Shown here: positions 42,302-53,157 of the stretch, in pieces | Layout: each line of letters begins with the position of its first letter | Position numbering within the stretch: the stretch's first letter is position 1 | Assembly: GCA_030594205.1 (NCBI GenBank) | Contig: JAUVFR010000006.1 | Coordinates: 1-64,000 of the forward strand | Length of the DNA stretch: 64,000 nucleotides | Source: Methanobacteriota archaeon | GTDB taxonomy: Archaea; Thermoplasmatota; Thermoplasmata; RBG-16-68-12; JAJISG01 | Reading direction: 5' to 3' | Notes under the pieces: model-generated | Told to the model about the DNA's origin: nothing | Seen by the model: the letters and a program-made list of their open reading frames with translations, nothing else | Databases searched by the model: none | Program-made: the position numbers and the translations under genes

Positions 42302-43603
42302 TCACTTCACGGCGAGATCGTCCGCGGTATAGACGCGAACGCCCTCTGGCCGCTGTTCGATGCTGCCTTCCTTGACCCCTATAACCATCTCCATGCCGTT
42401 ATCGCTCGCGATATCGAGGATGCGCTGGGTGATGATGCCGTCGAAGACGAGAACCTTGACGCCCTTCCCCTCCTTCTTCATGAGGTTCACGAGGTCGCGG
42501 ACGGCGACCTCTTTGGGTTTCGCCTTCCCACCCTTGATGATCTGCGCCTTTGTGGTTCCTCGGAGGGATCGGAGAATCTCCTGGTACTCCTGAAGATCCT
42601 CAGGAACGCTGACCTCGGGCTCCGGAGCGCGAACCTTCTTGGGCGGAACCTTCTTGGGCGGAACCCTCTTGGGCGGAGCCCTCTCGGCGGGGCGCCCCGT
42701 CACCCGCGCTTCCTTCGCTGGTCTCGCCGGCCTCTGAGCCGACTTCGCCTTGCGAGGCCCTCGGCTGGGTCCAAGGCCAAACATATCGACGAACTGCTCT
42801 GCGGGCATCTTGTTCCGTAAGGCCTTCATGATCTGCTTCTGGGTCAGCTCCTCGACCTCCCGGCCGCGAGGAGCCTTTGCGACGAAGTCCACCTCCGCCA
42901 CCTGGAGGAGTTCCTTGAGGATGAGGTCCCCGCCCCGGTCGCCGTCGACGAAGGCGGTCACGACCTTCTCCTTGGACAGGTTCGTGATGGCGGAGGGAAT
43001 GTGGGTGCCTTCTGCCGCGATGGCGTTCTTGATGCCGACCTTGAGGAGGTTCAACACGTCCGACCGGCCCTCGACCACGATGATGGCGTCGGTGTCCTCC
43101 ACGTTCGGACCCGCAGGCAGCTTGTCAGGCCCATGGCTGACGATCTCCGCTACCTGGACGGCCTGGCGGACCTCCTCCTTCAGGTCGACGCTGGTCGCCT
43201 TGGAGCCCGCGAGCATCTCCGAGAGAATCTCCTTCGCCCGATCGACGACCTGGGTCCGCTTCGTGATGCGGACGTCATCCACGCCTTCCACGCTCACTGT
43301 CGCCCGACAAGGGCCGATGCGCTCGATGGTCTCCAAGCCCGCGGCCAGGATGGAGGTCTCCACCTGGTCCAAGCTGGAAGGGATGAGAATCGATCCATCC
43401 GTCATTCCCTTCTTCGAGACGACATCCACTTCGATTCGGCCGATGCGGCCGCTCTTCTGTAAGTCCCGGAGATCCAGCTCCTCGCCGAGGAGCCCTTCCG
43501 TTTGTCCGAATACTGCGCCGATGACGTCGGGTTTTTCCACGACCCCCTCGGCCTCCAACTTTGCGCGAATCTGATACTTTGTCGTACTAGGATCTACTGC
43601 CAT
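42302..43603 (-). CDS. dnaG: archaeal DnaG-like primase
   Basis: A 433-residue protein of the archaeal DnaG family, known both as a primase and as an exosome-associated RNA-binding protein. The N terminus KYQIRAKLEAEGVVEKPDVI and GLLGEELDLRDLQKSGRIG are diagnostic. The Toprim domain has AIIVVEGRSDVLNLL with the catalytic Glu and AFVDGDRGGDL with the metal-binding aspartates. After residue 280 comes a basic Pro/Lys-rich linker with PPKKV repeats, then a conserved C-terminal part. A TATA-like box lies about 130 bases upstream. Confidence 0.95.
   Translation of the reverse strand: MAVDPSTTKYQIRAKLEAEGVVEKPDVIGAVFGQTEGLLGEELDLRDLQKSGRIGRIEVDVVSKKGMTDGSILIPSSLDQVETSILAAGLETIERIGPCRATVSVEGVDDVRITKRTQVVDRAKEILSEMLAGSKATSVDLKEEVRQAVQVAEIVSHGPDKLPAGPNVEDTDAIIVVEGRSDVLNLLKVGIKNAIAAEGTHIPSAITNLSKEKVVTAFVDGDRGGDLILKELLQVAEVDFVAKAPRGREVEELTQKQIMKALRNKMPAEQFVDMFGLGPSRGPRKAKSAQRPARPAKEARVTGRPAERAPPKRVPPKKVPPKKVRAPEPEVSVPEDLQEYQEILRSLRGTTKAQIIKGGKAKPKEVAVRDLVNLMKKEGKGVKVLVFDGIITQRILDIASDNGMEMVIGVKEGSIEQRPEGVRVYTADDLAVK
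42626..42681 (-). repeat. dnaG: short tandem repeat coding PPKKV-type units in DnaG
   Basis: Three to four copies of a 15-base unit (centred on cttgggcggaac on the plus strand) encode consecutive PPKKV-like pentapeptides in the linker of DnaG. The unit length keeps the frame. It forms a basic, flexible spacer between the Toprim core and the C-terminal domain. Confidence 0.75.
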
Positions 43604-43733
43604 GCTGTCACCTCTTTGGCAGCATTACGCCTCTGATTACCTTGCTCCCAGGCTCGCCGACACTTTCGGCGGGGAAGGGGGATAGGGTGATATTGAGGGT
43701 GATGCCCTGTGCAAATTCAACTCGATCCCGGTG

Positions 43734-43745
43734 TATTTATATTTT
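43734..43745 (-). promoter_or_regulatory. TATA-like box upstream of dnaG
   Basis: On the minus strand the sequence aaaatataaata is a strong archaeal TATA match. It predicts transcription from about 43710, giving dnaG a leader of about 100 bases, unusually long for this window. Confidence 0.5.
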
Positions 43746-43791
43746 CCGGAATGAAAATCTGGGCGGACCTGACAGGACGGCGCCTCGCGCT

Positions 43792-44181
43792 TTAGCTCGG
43801 TCGGATCCGAGCGACCAGTCGGCGGAGGCCCTCCACGTCCTTGACTTCCTTCCTGCAGAGACGCGCCAGACGCGCCCGGATCTCTGTGTTCGCCCGGACG
43901 TCGTTGGCCGCGAGGCCCTCGCGGAGAAGGCGAGAGAGCTGTCCGCCGCGACGGTCCCAGTCCGTGAGGATGATGACATGGTCATGCTCCTCCGCCAGGG
44001 TTTCGCAGAGACGGAAGACCGTCGTCCCCCCGTGGACGCGCACCAGGATTCCCTGAACGCCCAGTCTACGTAGCGCCTCGCGGTCCTTCTTCCCCTCGAC
44101 GATGACGGGCATTTCCAGGCTAAGCTCGCAGAGCTCGCCCAGCGTTTCGAGAATCTCACGGTCCCTCTCCTCGAGATTCAT
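43792..44181 (-). CDS. small Toprim-domain protein (UPF0292 type)
   Basis: A 129-residue protein from the ATG at 44181 (MNLEERDREIL). A GTG at 44247 in the same frame would add 22 residues and cannot be excluded. The Toprim signature is complete: PVIVEGKKDREALRRLG with the catalytic-type Glu, and VIILTDWDRRG with the DxD pair. Archaeal relatives are of unknown function, probably acting on nucleic acids. It lies between dnaG and, divergently, a GINS gene, which supports a replication-related role. Confidence 0.82.
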   Translation of the reverse strand: MNLEERDREILETLGELCELSLEMPVIVEGKKDREALRRLGVQGILVRVHGGTTVFRLCETLAEEHDHVIILTDWDRRGGQLSRLLREGLAANDVRANTEIRARLARLCRKEVKDVEGLRRLVARIRPS

Positions 44182-44263
44182 GTCCAACTCCGGATGGAGC
44201 GAGGTCGCCCCGCAGGGTTCCAGTTCCCGACACGGCTTAACCTTCACCCTTCATCATCACCCT

Positions 44264-44272
44264 CAAATAAGG
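44264..44272 (+). promoter_or_regulatory. TATA-like box for the GINS gene
   Basis: The sequence caaataagg is centred about 23-27 bases before the GTG at 44291, so the GINS transcript is predicted to be leaderless. This spacing helped decide the GTG start. Confidence 0.5.
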
Positions 44273-44290
44273 ACCGTCGGATGTTCCACC

Positions 44291-44923
44291 GTGGCGGGGG
44301 ACGAAATCGGCCTGGAACAGGTACTCCAGGTCTACCGCGGAGAGAGCCGGCGCAAGGGTCTCACGACCCTGGAGCCCGACTTCTGGGAGCGGGTCCAGGC
44401 CTACGTTGCGGGCCTCGAGGCCGACCTGGCCCAGGAAACCGCCCGAGACCCCAACTCCGCGAAGGCGGCCCTCTTACGGGACGAGCTCAAGAAGGTCCTC
44501 AAACGCCGTGAACAGATCTGGCAGTATCGGGGCCGGAAGATGGCCCTCATGGCCTGGAGCGCCGCGGCGGGGGCGACCACCGACACCGGCGTGCTTACCC
44601 CTTTGGAAGCAGAGAGCTTCGAGGAACTCATGGTCGTCCTGGACGCCAGCCGGAGGAGGGTCTTCGGGAAAGGGGAAGTGGGGCCCGCTAAGGCGCCTCC
44701 TCAGCCCGCGAAGGCCAAGGCCGACAACCCCGCGCCGAAGCAAGCCCCCACGCACCCGGCCAAGGATCAGGTCCTCCTCCGAATCCTCGAAGACGTCCCA
44801 CCCTTCGTCGGCCTCGACGTGACCTACCGCCTTCGGAAGCAGGACGTGGTGAGCCTGCCCCCCGACCTGGCCCAGGTCCTGACGGAGAAGGGCACGGCGG
44901 AGGAAATCCACCCCAAGATCTAG
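44291..44923 (+). CDS. archaeal GINS complex subunit (Gins51-like)
   Basis: Subunit of the GINS complex that joins MCM helicase and other factors at the replication fork. The 210-residue protein from GTG 44291 has an N-terminal helical A domain (FWERVQAYVAGLEADLAQ, LKKVLKRREQIWQYRGRKMA), a Pro/Lys/Ala linker at about residues 135-160, and the small C-terminal B domain (VPPFVGLDVTYRLRKQDVVS, LPPDLAQVLTEKGTAEEI) typical of archaeal Gins51. It is divergent from the Toprim and dnaG genes and lies just upstream of the 23S rRNA promoter. Confidence 0.87.
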   Translation: MAGDEIGLEQVLQVYRGESRRKGLTTLEPDFWERVQAYVAGLEADLAQETARDPNSAKAALLRDELKKVLKRREQIWQYRGRKMALMAWSAAAGATTDTGVLTPLEAESFEELMVVLDASRRRVFGKGEVGPAKAPPQPAKAKADNPAPKQAPTHPAKDQVLLRILEDVPPFVGLDVTYRLRKQDVVSLPPDLAQVLTEKGTAEEIHPKI

Positions 44924-44945
44924 CCTCGGAGCCGCGGGACAACCC

Positions 44946-44953
44946 TTATAAAG
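44946..44953 (+). promoter_or_regulatory. promoter of the solitary 23S rRNA transcription unit
   Basis: The sequence ttataaag is a near-perfect archaeal TATA box, lying in the short gap after the GINS gene. Transcription would begin near 44973, about 190 bases before mature 23S rRNA. There is no 16S rRNA gene or tRNA-Ala between the promoter and the 23S gene. Confidence 0.65.
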
Positions 44954-45122
44954 ACGCCATCCCATTGTAGATGGACTCTTCAACGGGGGGCTCTGCCCGC
45001 GACTTGGCATCCCTGAGTTGATGTTGAGGAGCGCGGGTGCACTCGATGAGGACGCCTCATCGGGGAAGGGTCGAGACGCTGGAGGGGCTTCGCCTCGCTT
45101 GCACAGCGGTCCGTGAGGCGGT

Positions 45123-45159
45123 CATACGCAACCTGGACGTTAGTCAGGCCAGTAAGTCT
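45123..45159 (+). other. 5-prime half of the 23S rRNA processing stem
   Basis: The segments catacgc (45123-45129), acctg (45131-45135) and ggccag (45147-45152) are complementary to gcgtatg (48377-48383), caggt (48371-48375) and ctggcc (48359-48364) beyond the 3-prime end of the gene. Unpaired stretches between the helices resemble the bulge-helix-bulge arrangement cut by the archaeal splicing endonuclease in rRNA precursors. Confidence 0.65.
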
Positions 45160-48343
<3,184 letters not shown>

Positions 48344-48456
48344 AACACCCTTGCTGGTCTGGCCGTTCATCAGGTCGCGTATGGTCGTCTCTGCACCTCC
48401 CACTTCGTTTTCGATCGGCCCGAAGCTTCAAGCCGCTCACCCGGCTTCTTCCGTCC
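48344..48456 (+). other. 23S rRNA trailer with 3-prime half of processing stem
   Basis: The region contains ctggcc (48359-48364), caggt (48371-48375) and gcgtatg (48377-48383), which pair with the leader before the gene. A short T-rich stretch near 48401-48412 may mark transcription termination. The nreA gene begins at 48457 on the same strand. Confidence 0.55.
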
Positions 48457-49728
48457 GTGAGAGGGGCTCGGAATCTCGCCCCCGGAGGCCGCGAGCGGCG
48501 GGTCGAAGTGGATTGCCCCGTGTGCGTCGGGGACTGGAAGCGATGTCGCTTCGCCACCTGCCCGAAGTTACGGGGGGTCCGGGAGTGGACCCGGGAGGCC
48601 CAACGACACCAGGGCACGAGCCTCTATGGGGCCACGCCCCCCGCTGCTTTCGTGGGGCAGTGGGGCTACCCCCGCGTCCTGGTCGGACCTCTCCTTCCTC
48701 CGACGGATGTCGATGTCTCCCTCATGGACGCCGAGGAACGGTGGTTGGGACTGCCGCTGCAGGAGATCCTTCGACTGCGGATGTCCATGGTCCGGGGGAA
48801 GCGCCCGCAACGAGTCGAGGTCGCCGCCCCGGACGACAGGCCACTGGAGGCACTCCAAGAGGTCGCCATGGCCTCGGATCCGGTGTACGCAGAGATGGAA
48901 TTAACGAAGCGGCCGAACCTGGACATCTACTTCTCACCCCGCGGGAAGCCCATGGGGCCTTCGGCCCCCTTCGAGTCCTTCGAACTTGCAGAGAACCCCA
49001 CGGTTCCGCGCAGGGTCGACTACATCGTCTCCGACGGCGACCTGCGAGCGGGGCCCGGGACGTGGGACCTGTACGAGCACGGCATTGGGCAACGGCACTT
49101 GACCCGCCTCCTGAGCGTCGGTCTCCTTGGACAGACACGGCATCGACGACTTGTGCCAACGGAGTGGAGCATCACCGCCATCGATGACATCGTCGGGAAG
49201 CACCTCCGGGACCGGGTCCGGTACCATCCCGAGCTGGGGGAGGTTCACCTGTACGGCGCGGGAGCGGTGGCGAACAACGTTCAGATTCTCCTACTCCCCG
49301 GACCCTGGATGTTCGAGGCGCTGGAAGGTTGGGAGGGACATCCGGCGGGCCCCGCGTCCGACTTTGAGCGGGCTTGGGGACGAAAGGACTACCCCACGAA
49401 CTTGGTCGGAGCGTACCACGCCTCTCGCCTTCCGGTCCTCGAGCACCTGGATACCATTCGGAGACAGGCCATCGCCCTGGTCTTCCTGGAGGTCTACCGG
49501 GAGTGGATCCCGCTTGGAGTGTGGCGGTTCCGGGAGGTGGCCCGGGAAGCCTTTCGACGGCGGGGGCGGCGGTTTTCGAGCCTGGATGAGGCCCTGGAGG
49601 TCCTCCGAGGCCGTCTCCGGATTCCCCTGGACCGGTGGCTTCAGAAGAGCACTCTCTACTCCTTCTACCGGAACCAGCGCCGGCTGGAGGACTTCGTGGA
49701 ACCGTCGTCGGCGAGAAGCCATTATTAG
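48457..49728 (+). CDS. nreA: archaeal DNA repair protein NreA
   Basis: A 423-residue member of the archaeal Nre family, which has been linked to repair of DNA damage together with PCNA. The N terminus has a zinc-type cluster Cys20, Cys23, Cys30 and Cys35 (CPVCVGDWKRCRFATC). Family blocks follow: LYGATPPAAFVGQWGYPRVLVGPLLPP in the first third and HLYGAGAVANNVQILLLPG in the second half. The C terminus shows QRRLEDFV, a plausible PCNA-interacting (PIP) motif ending ten residues before the stop. The start is GTG, about 110 bases after the rRNA trailer region. Confidence 0.88.
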   Translation: MRGARNLAPGGRERRVEVDCPVCVGDWKRCRFATCPKLRGVREWTREAQRHQGTSLYGATPPAAFVGQWGYPRVLVGPLLPPTDVDVSLMDAEERWLGLPLQEILRLRMSMVRGKRPQRVEVAAPDDRPLEALQEVAMASDPVYAEMELTKRPNLDIYFSPRGKPMGPSAPFESFELAENPTVPRRVDYIVSDGDLRAGPGTWDLYEHGIGQRHLTRLLSVGLLGQTRHRRLVPTEWSITAIDDIVGKHLRDRVRYHPELGEVHLYGAGAVANNVQILLLPGPWMFEALEGWEGHPAGPASDFERAWGRKDYPTNLVGAYHASRLPVLEHLDTIRRQAIALVFLEVYREWIPLGVWRFREVAREAFRRRGRRFSSLDEALEVLRGRLRIPLDRWLQKSTLYSFYRNQRRLEDFVEPSSARSHY

Positions 49729-49755
49729 CCGTCCCCTTTCTGCCTCGGGGAGTGG

Positions 49756-49835
49756 TATGGACTTCGAGGCCTATCGCGATGAGTTTCCCATCTTTGAGAC
49801 GAAGGACTACCTGAACACGTGCTCTCTGGGACGAG
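49756..49835 (+). pseudogene. 5-prime fragment of a class V aminotransferase gene
   Basis: From the ATG at 49756 the frame reads MDFEAYRDEFPIFETKDYLN then TCSLG, a typical start of aminotransferase class V proteins (cysteine desulfurase/kynureninase group). After about 27 residues the similarity stops and the frame soon ends. The rest of the gene is absent, so this is a truncated remnant. The identification rests on a short segment. Confidence 0.5.
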
Positions 49836-49839
49836 GCGA

Positions 49840-50145
49840 ATGCGGATCCGCCCGACCACCCTCGGCTTAGTGGTCGTCCTCTTCGCCTTCATTTTCACCG
49901 TAGCCATCTCCGGCTTCCTCTTCTGGTTCCTGGGCGGCCTCCTGTTCCGGCCCGAAGGCGGAATCGCTCTCGTGGAGGCGGTTCGACCCTCGGCATTCCC
50001 GTCTGCCCATCATCAAGGGGGGCTTGTCCTCGATGGCCTCCTCGGGGGCCCCGGTGTTCCCGATGCGGCCGCCCTCGGCCCTACAGTCCTTGTGCTGGCC
50101 CCTGACGATCTGGGCCACGCGACGTCTCTATCCGGACGTCCTTGA
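49840..50145 (+). CDS. short membrane-anchored hypothetical protein, possibly a fragment
   Basis: From the ATG at 49840 the frame gives about 101 residues with one strong membrane helix (residues 7-35, LGLVVVLFAFIFTVAISGF and on) and then a Pro/Ala/Gly-rich part without recognisable features. It begins exactly where the aminotransferase fragment loses similarity. It may be the front of the protein whose back part is the BNR-like fragment at 50182-50420, separated by a frameshift near 50110-50180. Confidence 0.35.
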   Translation: MRIRPTTLGLVVVLFAFIFTVAISGFLFWFLGGLLFRPEGGIALVEAVRPSAFPSAHHQGGLVLDGLLGGPGVPDAAALGPTVLVLAPDDLGHATSLSGRP

Positions 50146-50181
50146 ACGGGATAGGGGAACTGGCATCGCGTCGGCCAGCGA

Positions 50182-50420
50182 TATGCCTCTTGTGCCGTCC
50201 CTGAATAGGGAGTTAGGGCAACGTGAGATTGACACCCACCAGATCGCGGTCCTTCCGGGTGGGCACGCCTTCGTGGTGACGAACGACCAAGAGCTCTGCG
50301 AGTCCACCGATGGGGGCGCGACCTGGACACAAGTCGGGGCGGACTTCCCTCCGCATCTGGTGCCTCCTCGCGCTCTCGAAGGATTGAGGAATTTCCGGAG
50401 CGGCTTTACCCTAAATAGCG
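50182..50420 (+). pseudogene. fragment with a BNR/Asp-box motif
   Basis: The frame reads MPLVPSLNRELGQREIDTHQ, IAVLPGGHAFVVTNDQELCE and then STDGGATW, the latter a textbook BNR/Asp-box repeat (SxDxGxTW) as in sialidase-like beta propellers. Only one repeat is visible; the frame then runs into the promoter region of the XPF nuclease gene without a matching continuation. It is taken as a remnant of a larger secreted protein. Confidence 0.45.
50411..50418 (+). promoter_or_regulatory. TATA-like box for the XPF nuclease gene
   Basis: The sequence ctaaatag is centred about 24 bases before the ATG at 50439, predicting a leaderless transcript. Confidence 0.5.
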
Positions 50421-50438
50421 AGAGCCAGATGAGCTATC

Positions 50439-51101
50439 ATGGCACTGCCTCTGACGCTCTTCGTGGACATCCACGAGCCGGAGGAAATTCAGGCTCACAT
50501 AGAGGAGGCCGGGGTTCCCGTCGAGCGCAAGACCCTCGCTCCCGGAGACTACATCGTGGGAGAGGTGGGCGTGGAGCGCAAGACCATCCAGGATTTCTTC
50601 TCCTCCATCGTCAACAAACGGCTCTGGGAACAGGTTTCCCGCCTTCGCGAGACCTATCCTCGGCCCCTCGTGGTGGTCGAAGGGGATCTGGCTCTCGTGG
50701 ACGAGTATAGCAATCCCAAGGTGTTCTGGGGCGCGTTCCTGGCCCTCCACTTCGAGGAAGGGGTGCCCGTTCTCTTCGCGCCGAACTACCGCCACACGGC
50801 CCTCCTGCTGGAAACCCTCTACCAGCAGCAACTAAAGGCGCCCATAACCTTCAGCCTCCGCCACAAGCCCAAGCTTCTCAGTCTCCCCCAGCAACAGGAG
50901 TTCGCGGTCCAGGGCCTCCCGAACATCGGGGACACCCTGTCGAAAGCCCTCCTGGAACGCTGCGGGTCCGTGCGAGGGGTCATGACCGCCTCCGAGGGGG
51001 ACCTCTTGAAAGTGCCAATGATCGGCCCGAAGAAGGCCCTCCGCGTTGCGGAGCTGCTGGACGCCCCCTACGAGGGAGAGCAGCGGAAGATCGAAGATTA
51101 G
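50439..51101 (+). CDS. XPF/ERCC4-family structure-specific nuclease (short form)
   Basis: A 220-residue nuclease that cuts branched DNA such as 3-prime flaps. The ERCC4 domain covers residues 5-130 with Asp10, GDYIVGEVGVERKTIQDFF (catalytic ERKT at 46-49) and FWGAFLALHFEEGVPVLF. The C-terminal 70 residues contain tandem helix-hairpin-helix motifs (GLPNIGDTLSKALLERCGSV, KVPMIGPKKALRVAELLD). There is no N-terminal helicase domain, unlike the Hef proteins of many Euryarchaeota. It has its own TATA-like box. Confidence 0.92.
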   Translation: MALPLTLFVDIHEPEEIQAHIEEAGVPVERKTLAPGDYIVGEVGVERKTIQDFFSSIVNKRLWEQVSRLRETYPRPLVVVEGDLALVDEYSNPKVFWGAFLALHFEEGVPVLFAPNYRHTALLLETLYQQQLKAPITFSLRHKPKLLSLPQQQEFAVQGLPNIGDTLSKALLERCGSVRGVMTASEGDLLKVPMIGPKKALRVAELLDAPYEGEQRKIED

Positions 51102-51171
51102 GGGAAGAGTCTAGATAGGTGAGCTTGGAGCCTCGGTCTCCCGCCTTGTCCTTGCGGGGCTGGCGGGGCCA

Positions 51172-51807
51172 TTACCGCCCGTTGCGGCGTACCGGCAGGG
51201 GGATGAGACGCCGGAGCTGGGCGCCCACCTTCTCTCCCTTCTCCGCCGGTTTGGATCCCTTCTCCTCGTACTCCCCCTCCAGGAGCCGGCTGAGGTAGTC
51301 GTCGACGAACGGGACTTCCTCCACGATCCCGCTCCAGTCCCGGAGCTCGTCCCCATGGTTCCGCTCGAGATCGTCGAGGGCCCTCTGCATCTGGGCGATG
51401 ATGTCCTCGGGAGGATCGCCCCGGATCATTGTCGCCAGGACCGCGTGCTGGCCGGACACGATGGAGATCTTCAGTTCGCCAAAGGACATCTCGTTGAGCT
51501 CCCCCGATTCCCCCTTGAAGGCGTCCCGAATGAACTCTTGGACGGCCCGAAGCATGCCGGAGAGGATGTCGCTGTCCGCGTAGGGCTTCAGACGTCGCGT
51601 GAGGTGGCGGAGGAGGGTGCCGCTGCGCTGGAGGAGGAAGACCTCCTCCACGTACGTCTCCCGGGTCTCCGTGCCTTCCGTCTTTCTCCTGCGCCTCCGG
51701 AGGTTTCTGAGCATTTGATACGTGATGAGCGAGAGCCAGACACCCTGAATCGCGATGACACCAACGACCAGAATGATGATTGCATCCGCGACCCCTTGGG
51801 TGACCAT
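51172..51807 (-). CDS. membrane-anchored protein with roadblock/longin-like domain (putative GTPase partner)
   Basis: A 211-residue protein. One N-terminal membrane helix (about residues 8-30) is followed by an Arg-rich patch (RRRRRK) and a cytoplasmic domain at about 50-160 with YVEEVFLLQRSGTLLRHLTR, LSGMLRAVQEFIRDAF, FGELKISIVSGQHAVLATMI and RGDPPEDIIAQMQRALDDLE. From memory this alternation of strands and helices matches a widespread archaeal family thought to be roadblock/longin-like. Such domains commonly regulate small GTPases. Two Ras-like GTPase genes lie 750-1900 bases away. Function is inferred, not shown. Confidence 0.55.
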   Translation of the reverse strand: MVTQGVADAIIILVVGVIAIQGVWLSLITYQMLRNLRRRRRKTEGTETRETYVEEVFLLQRSGTLLRHLTRRLKPYADSDILSGMLRAVQEFIRDAFKGESGELNEMSFGELKISIVSGQHAVLATMIRGDPPEDIIAQMQRALDDLERNHGDELRDWSGIVEEVPFVDDYLSRLLEGEYEEKGSKPAEKGEKVGAQLRRLIPLPVRRNGR

Positions 51808-52257
51808 GATGTGCCTCGCAGAGGTGCCCCGAAATCGCTGGCGCCCGAATCAGAGTGCACCGAATCCCGGGGAGAGAGGCCTCTTCGGGTCGGAGCATAA
51901 ACCTTGGCTCCTGACTATCAGCAAGGGATGTTGCCTCCGCGTCCGCCCCGCTGCCCGCTATCGCTTGGGCAGCTGGGCCACGGCGGCATCCTGGGTCTCC
52001 TCACTCGGAATCGCCCGGACCCGGCTCCTGCGTTTCACCCCTTCGGGGCCAGAGCCCGCGGAGCCGCCCCAGGAGCCCTCCGAAGCCGCTCAGGGAGAAG
52101 CCCTCATCGGCCCATAGATGTTGGAGGAGGTGTCGAATTCCAATGACCGCCGACAAGCGGATCGGGACCTGCGGGCATCCCGAGATTCTGAAAGGAGATG
52201 GGCCTCACTCTGAAGGGAGCACAGGATACTGTCGCTCTCGATAACGGCCGCGTTAGG
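51808..52257. other. 450-base intergenic region with a hairpin, no gene recognised
   Basis: No frame on either strand gives a protein I recognise; the plus-strand frames are Pro/Arg-rich and look non-coding. A TATA-like tttatg sits on the minus strand near 51893-51900 and may serve the membrane-anchored protein. A 7-base perfect inverted repeat (gctgccc 51950-51956 / gggcagc 51967-51973) with a ten-base loop is the clearest structure. It could belong to a small RNA, but no known RNA family is evident. Confidence 0.4.
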
Positions 52258-52265
52258 TTTATAAC
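52258..52265 (+). promoter_or_regulatory. TATA-like box for the small-protein/GTPase pair
   Basis: The sequence tttataac lies about 27-34 bases before the ATG at 52292 in a locally AT-rich segment. It should drive both the 86-residue protein and the overlapping GTPase gene. Confidence 0.55.
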
Positions 52266-52291
52266 GAAATAGGCACGAGTTCCCTCGTCCG

Positions 52292-52552
52292 ATGCCAACC
52301 GCATCCCCCCTTTTTGAGCTGCAACCGACATCCCAGAAGGAAGCGGACGAGTGGATTCTCGTCCTGATCGGCGCCCTCCGGAAGAAATCGGGCAAGGGAG
52401 AGTGGAGCCTCCGGATCGTGCATGACGACGGGCAGGAACTGGTCTTCGAGTGCGACCCTCCGCTCTCGAACGAGGACGTGTCGGAAGTCTTTGTCCGCTA
52501 CCACATTCGGTCGATGACCGCGAATGAAGAAGACCTGAGGGAGGGAGAATGA
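52292..52552 (+). CDS. small conserved-looking protein coupled to a Ras-like GTPase
   Basis: An 86-residue, rather acidic cytoplasmic protein with predicted alternating helices and strands (EADEWILVLIGALRKKSG, WSLRIVHDDGQELVFECDPP, VSEVFVRYHIRSM). I do not recognise a family. Its TGA stop overlaps the ATG of the following GTPase (ATGA at 52549-52552), so the two are translationally coupled from one promoter. That arrangement suggests a dedicated partner or regulator of the GTPase, which is inference. Confidence 0.65.
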   Translation: MPTASPLFELQPTSQKEADEWILVLIGALRKKSGKGEWSLRIVHDDGQELVFECDPPLSNEDVSEVFVRYHIRSMTANEEDLREGE

Positions 52553-53109
52553 CGTCGCTGGAGGAGCCTCGGATCAAGCTGAAGATCTGTCTGGTGGGTG
52601 AGCCGGCCGTCGGCAAGACGTCTCTCATCCGGCGCTTCGTGCGCAACGAGTTCACCGACGACTACACGGTGACCCTGGGGACTCGCATCTCCAAGAAGGA
52701 ACTCCGCCTCCCGGTCTCCGACGGAGGGGAACCAGAGGGGGTGACCCTCGTGATCTGGGACATCATGGGTCAGGAGGGCATTCGGGAGCTCCTAAAGGAG
52801 GCGTTCTTCCTAGGCGCTCAGGGAATCCTTATGGTCTGCGACGTGACCCGGCCCGAGACCCTCCCCAGACTAGAGGGCTGGCGGGAGTCGGTCCAAGAGA
52901 TCGCCGGACCGCTGCCTTCCTACCTCCTCGCCAGCAAGGCCGATCTGACCGACCAGGCGTCGTTGCCTGAGACAGACCTGGCCGCGACATGTCAAGGATG
53001 GAATTGCTCCTGGCAGTTCAGCAGCGCAAAGACCGGTCAGGGCGTCGAAGAAGCCTTCGAGATTCTCACTCGCACGGTCCTCAATGGACAGCGCGCACCC
53101 GCGCAGTAG
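52549..53109 (+). CDS. Ras-like small GTPase (fourth of five)
   Basis: A 186-residue small GTPase. Motifs: G1 GEPAVGKTSL (residues 17-26), switch I Thr in YTVTLGTRISKKE, G3 WDIMGQEGIRELLKEAFF, G5 SSAKTGQGVEE. The G4 motif reads SKAD where the other paralogues have NKxD, so the guanine-specifying Asn is replaced by Ser (preceding residue Ala). This may weaken or alter nucleotide binding. It is translationally coupled to the 86-residue protein and lies back to front with the fifth GTPase, whose 3-prime end is 48 bases away. Confidence 0.91.
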   Translation: MTSLEEPRIKLKICLVGEPAVGKTSLIRRFVRNEFTDDYTVTLGTRISKKELRLPVSDGGEPEGVTLVIWDIMGQEGIRELLKEAFFLGAQGILMVCDVTRPETLPRLEGWRESVQEIAGPLPSYLLASKADLTDQASLPETDLAATCQGWNCSWQFSSAKTGQGVEEAFEILTRTVLNGQRAPAQ

Positions 53110-53157
53110 TTCGTCCTATGCCCGAGGATCCGCCTCCACTGTGCAGAATCCTCAATC

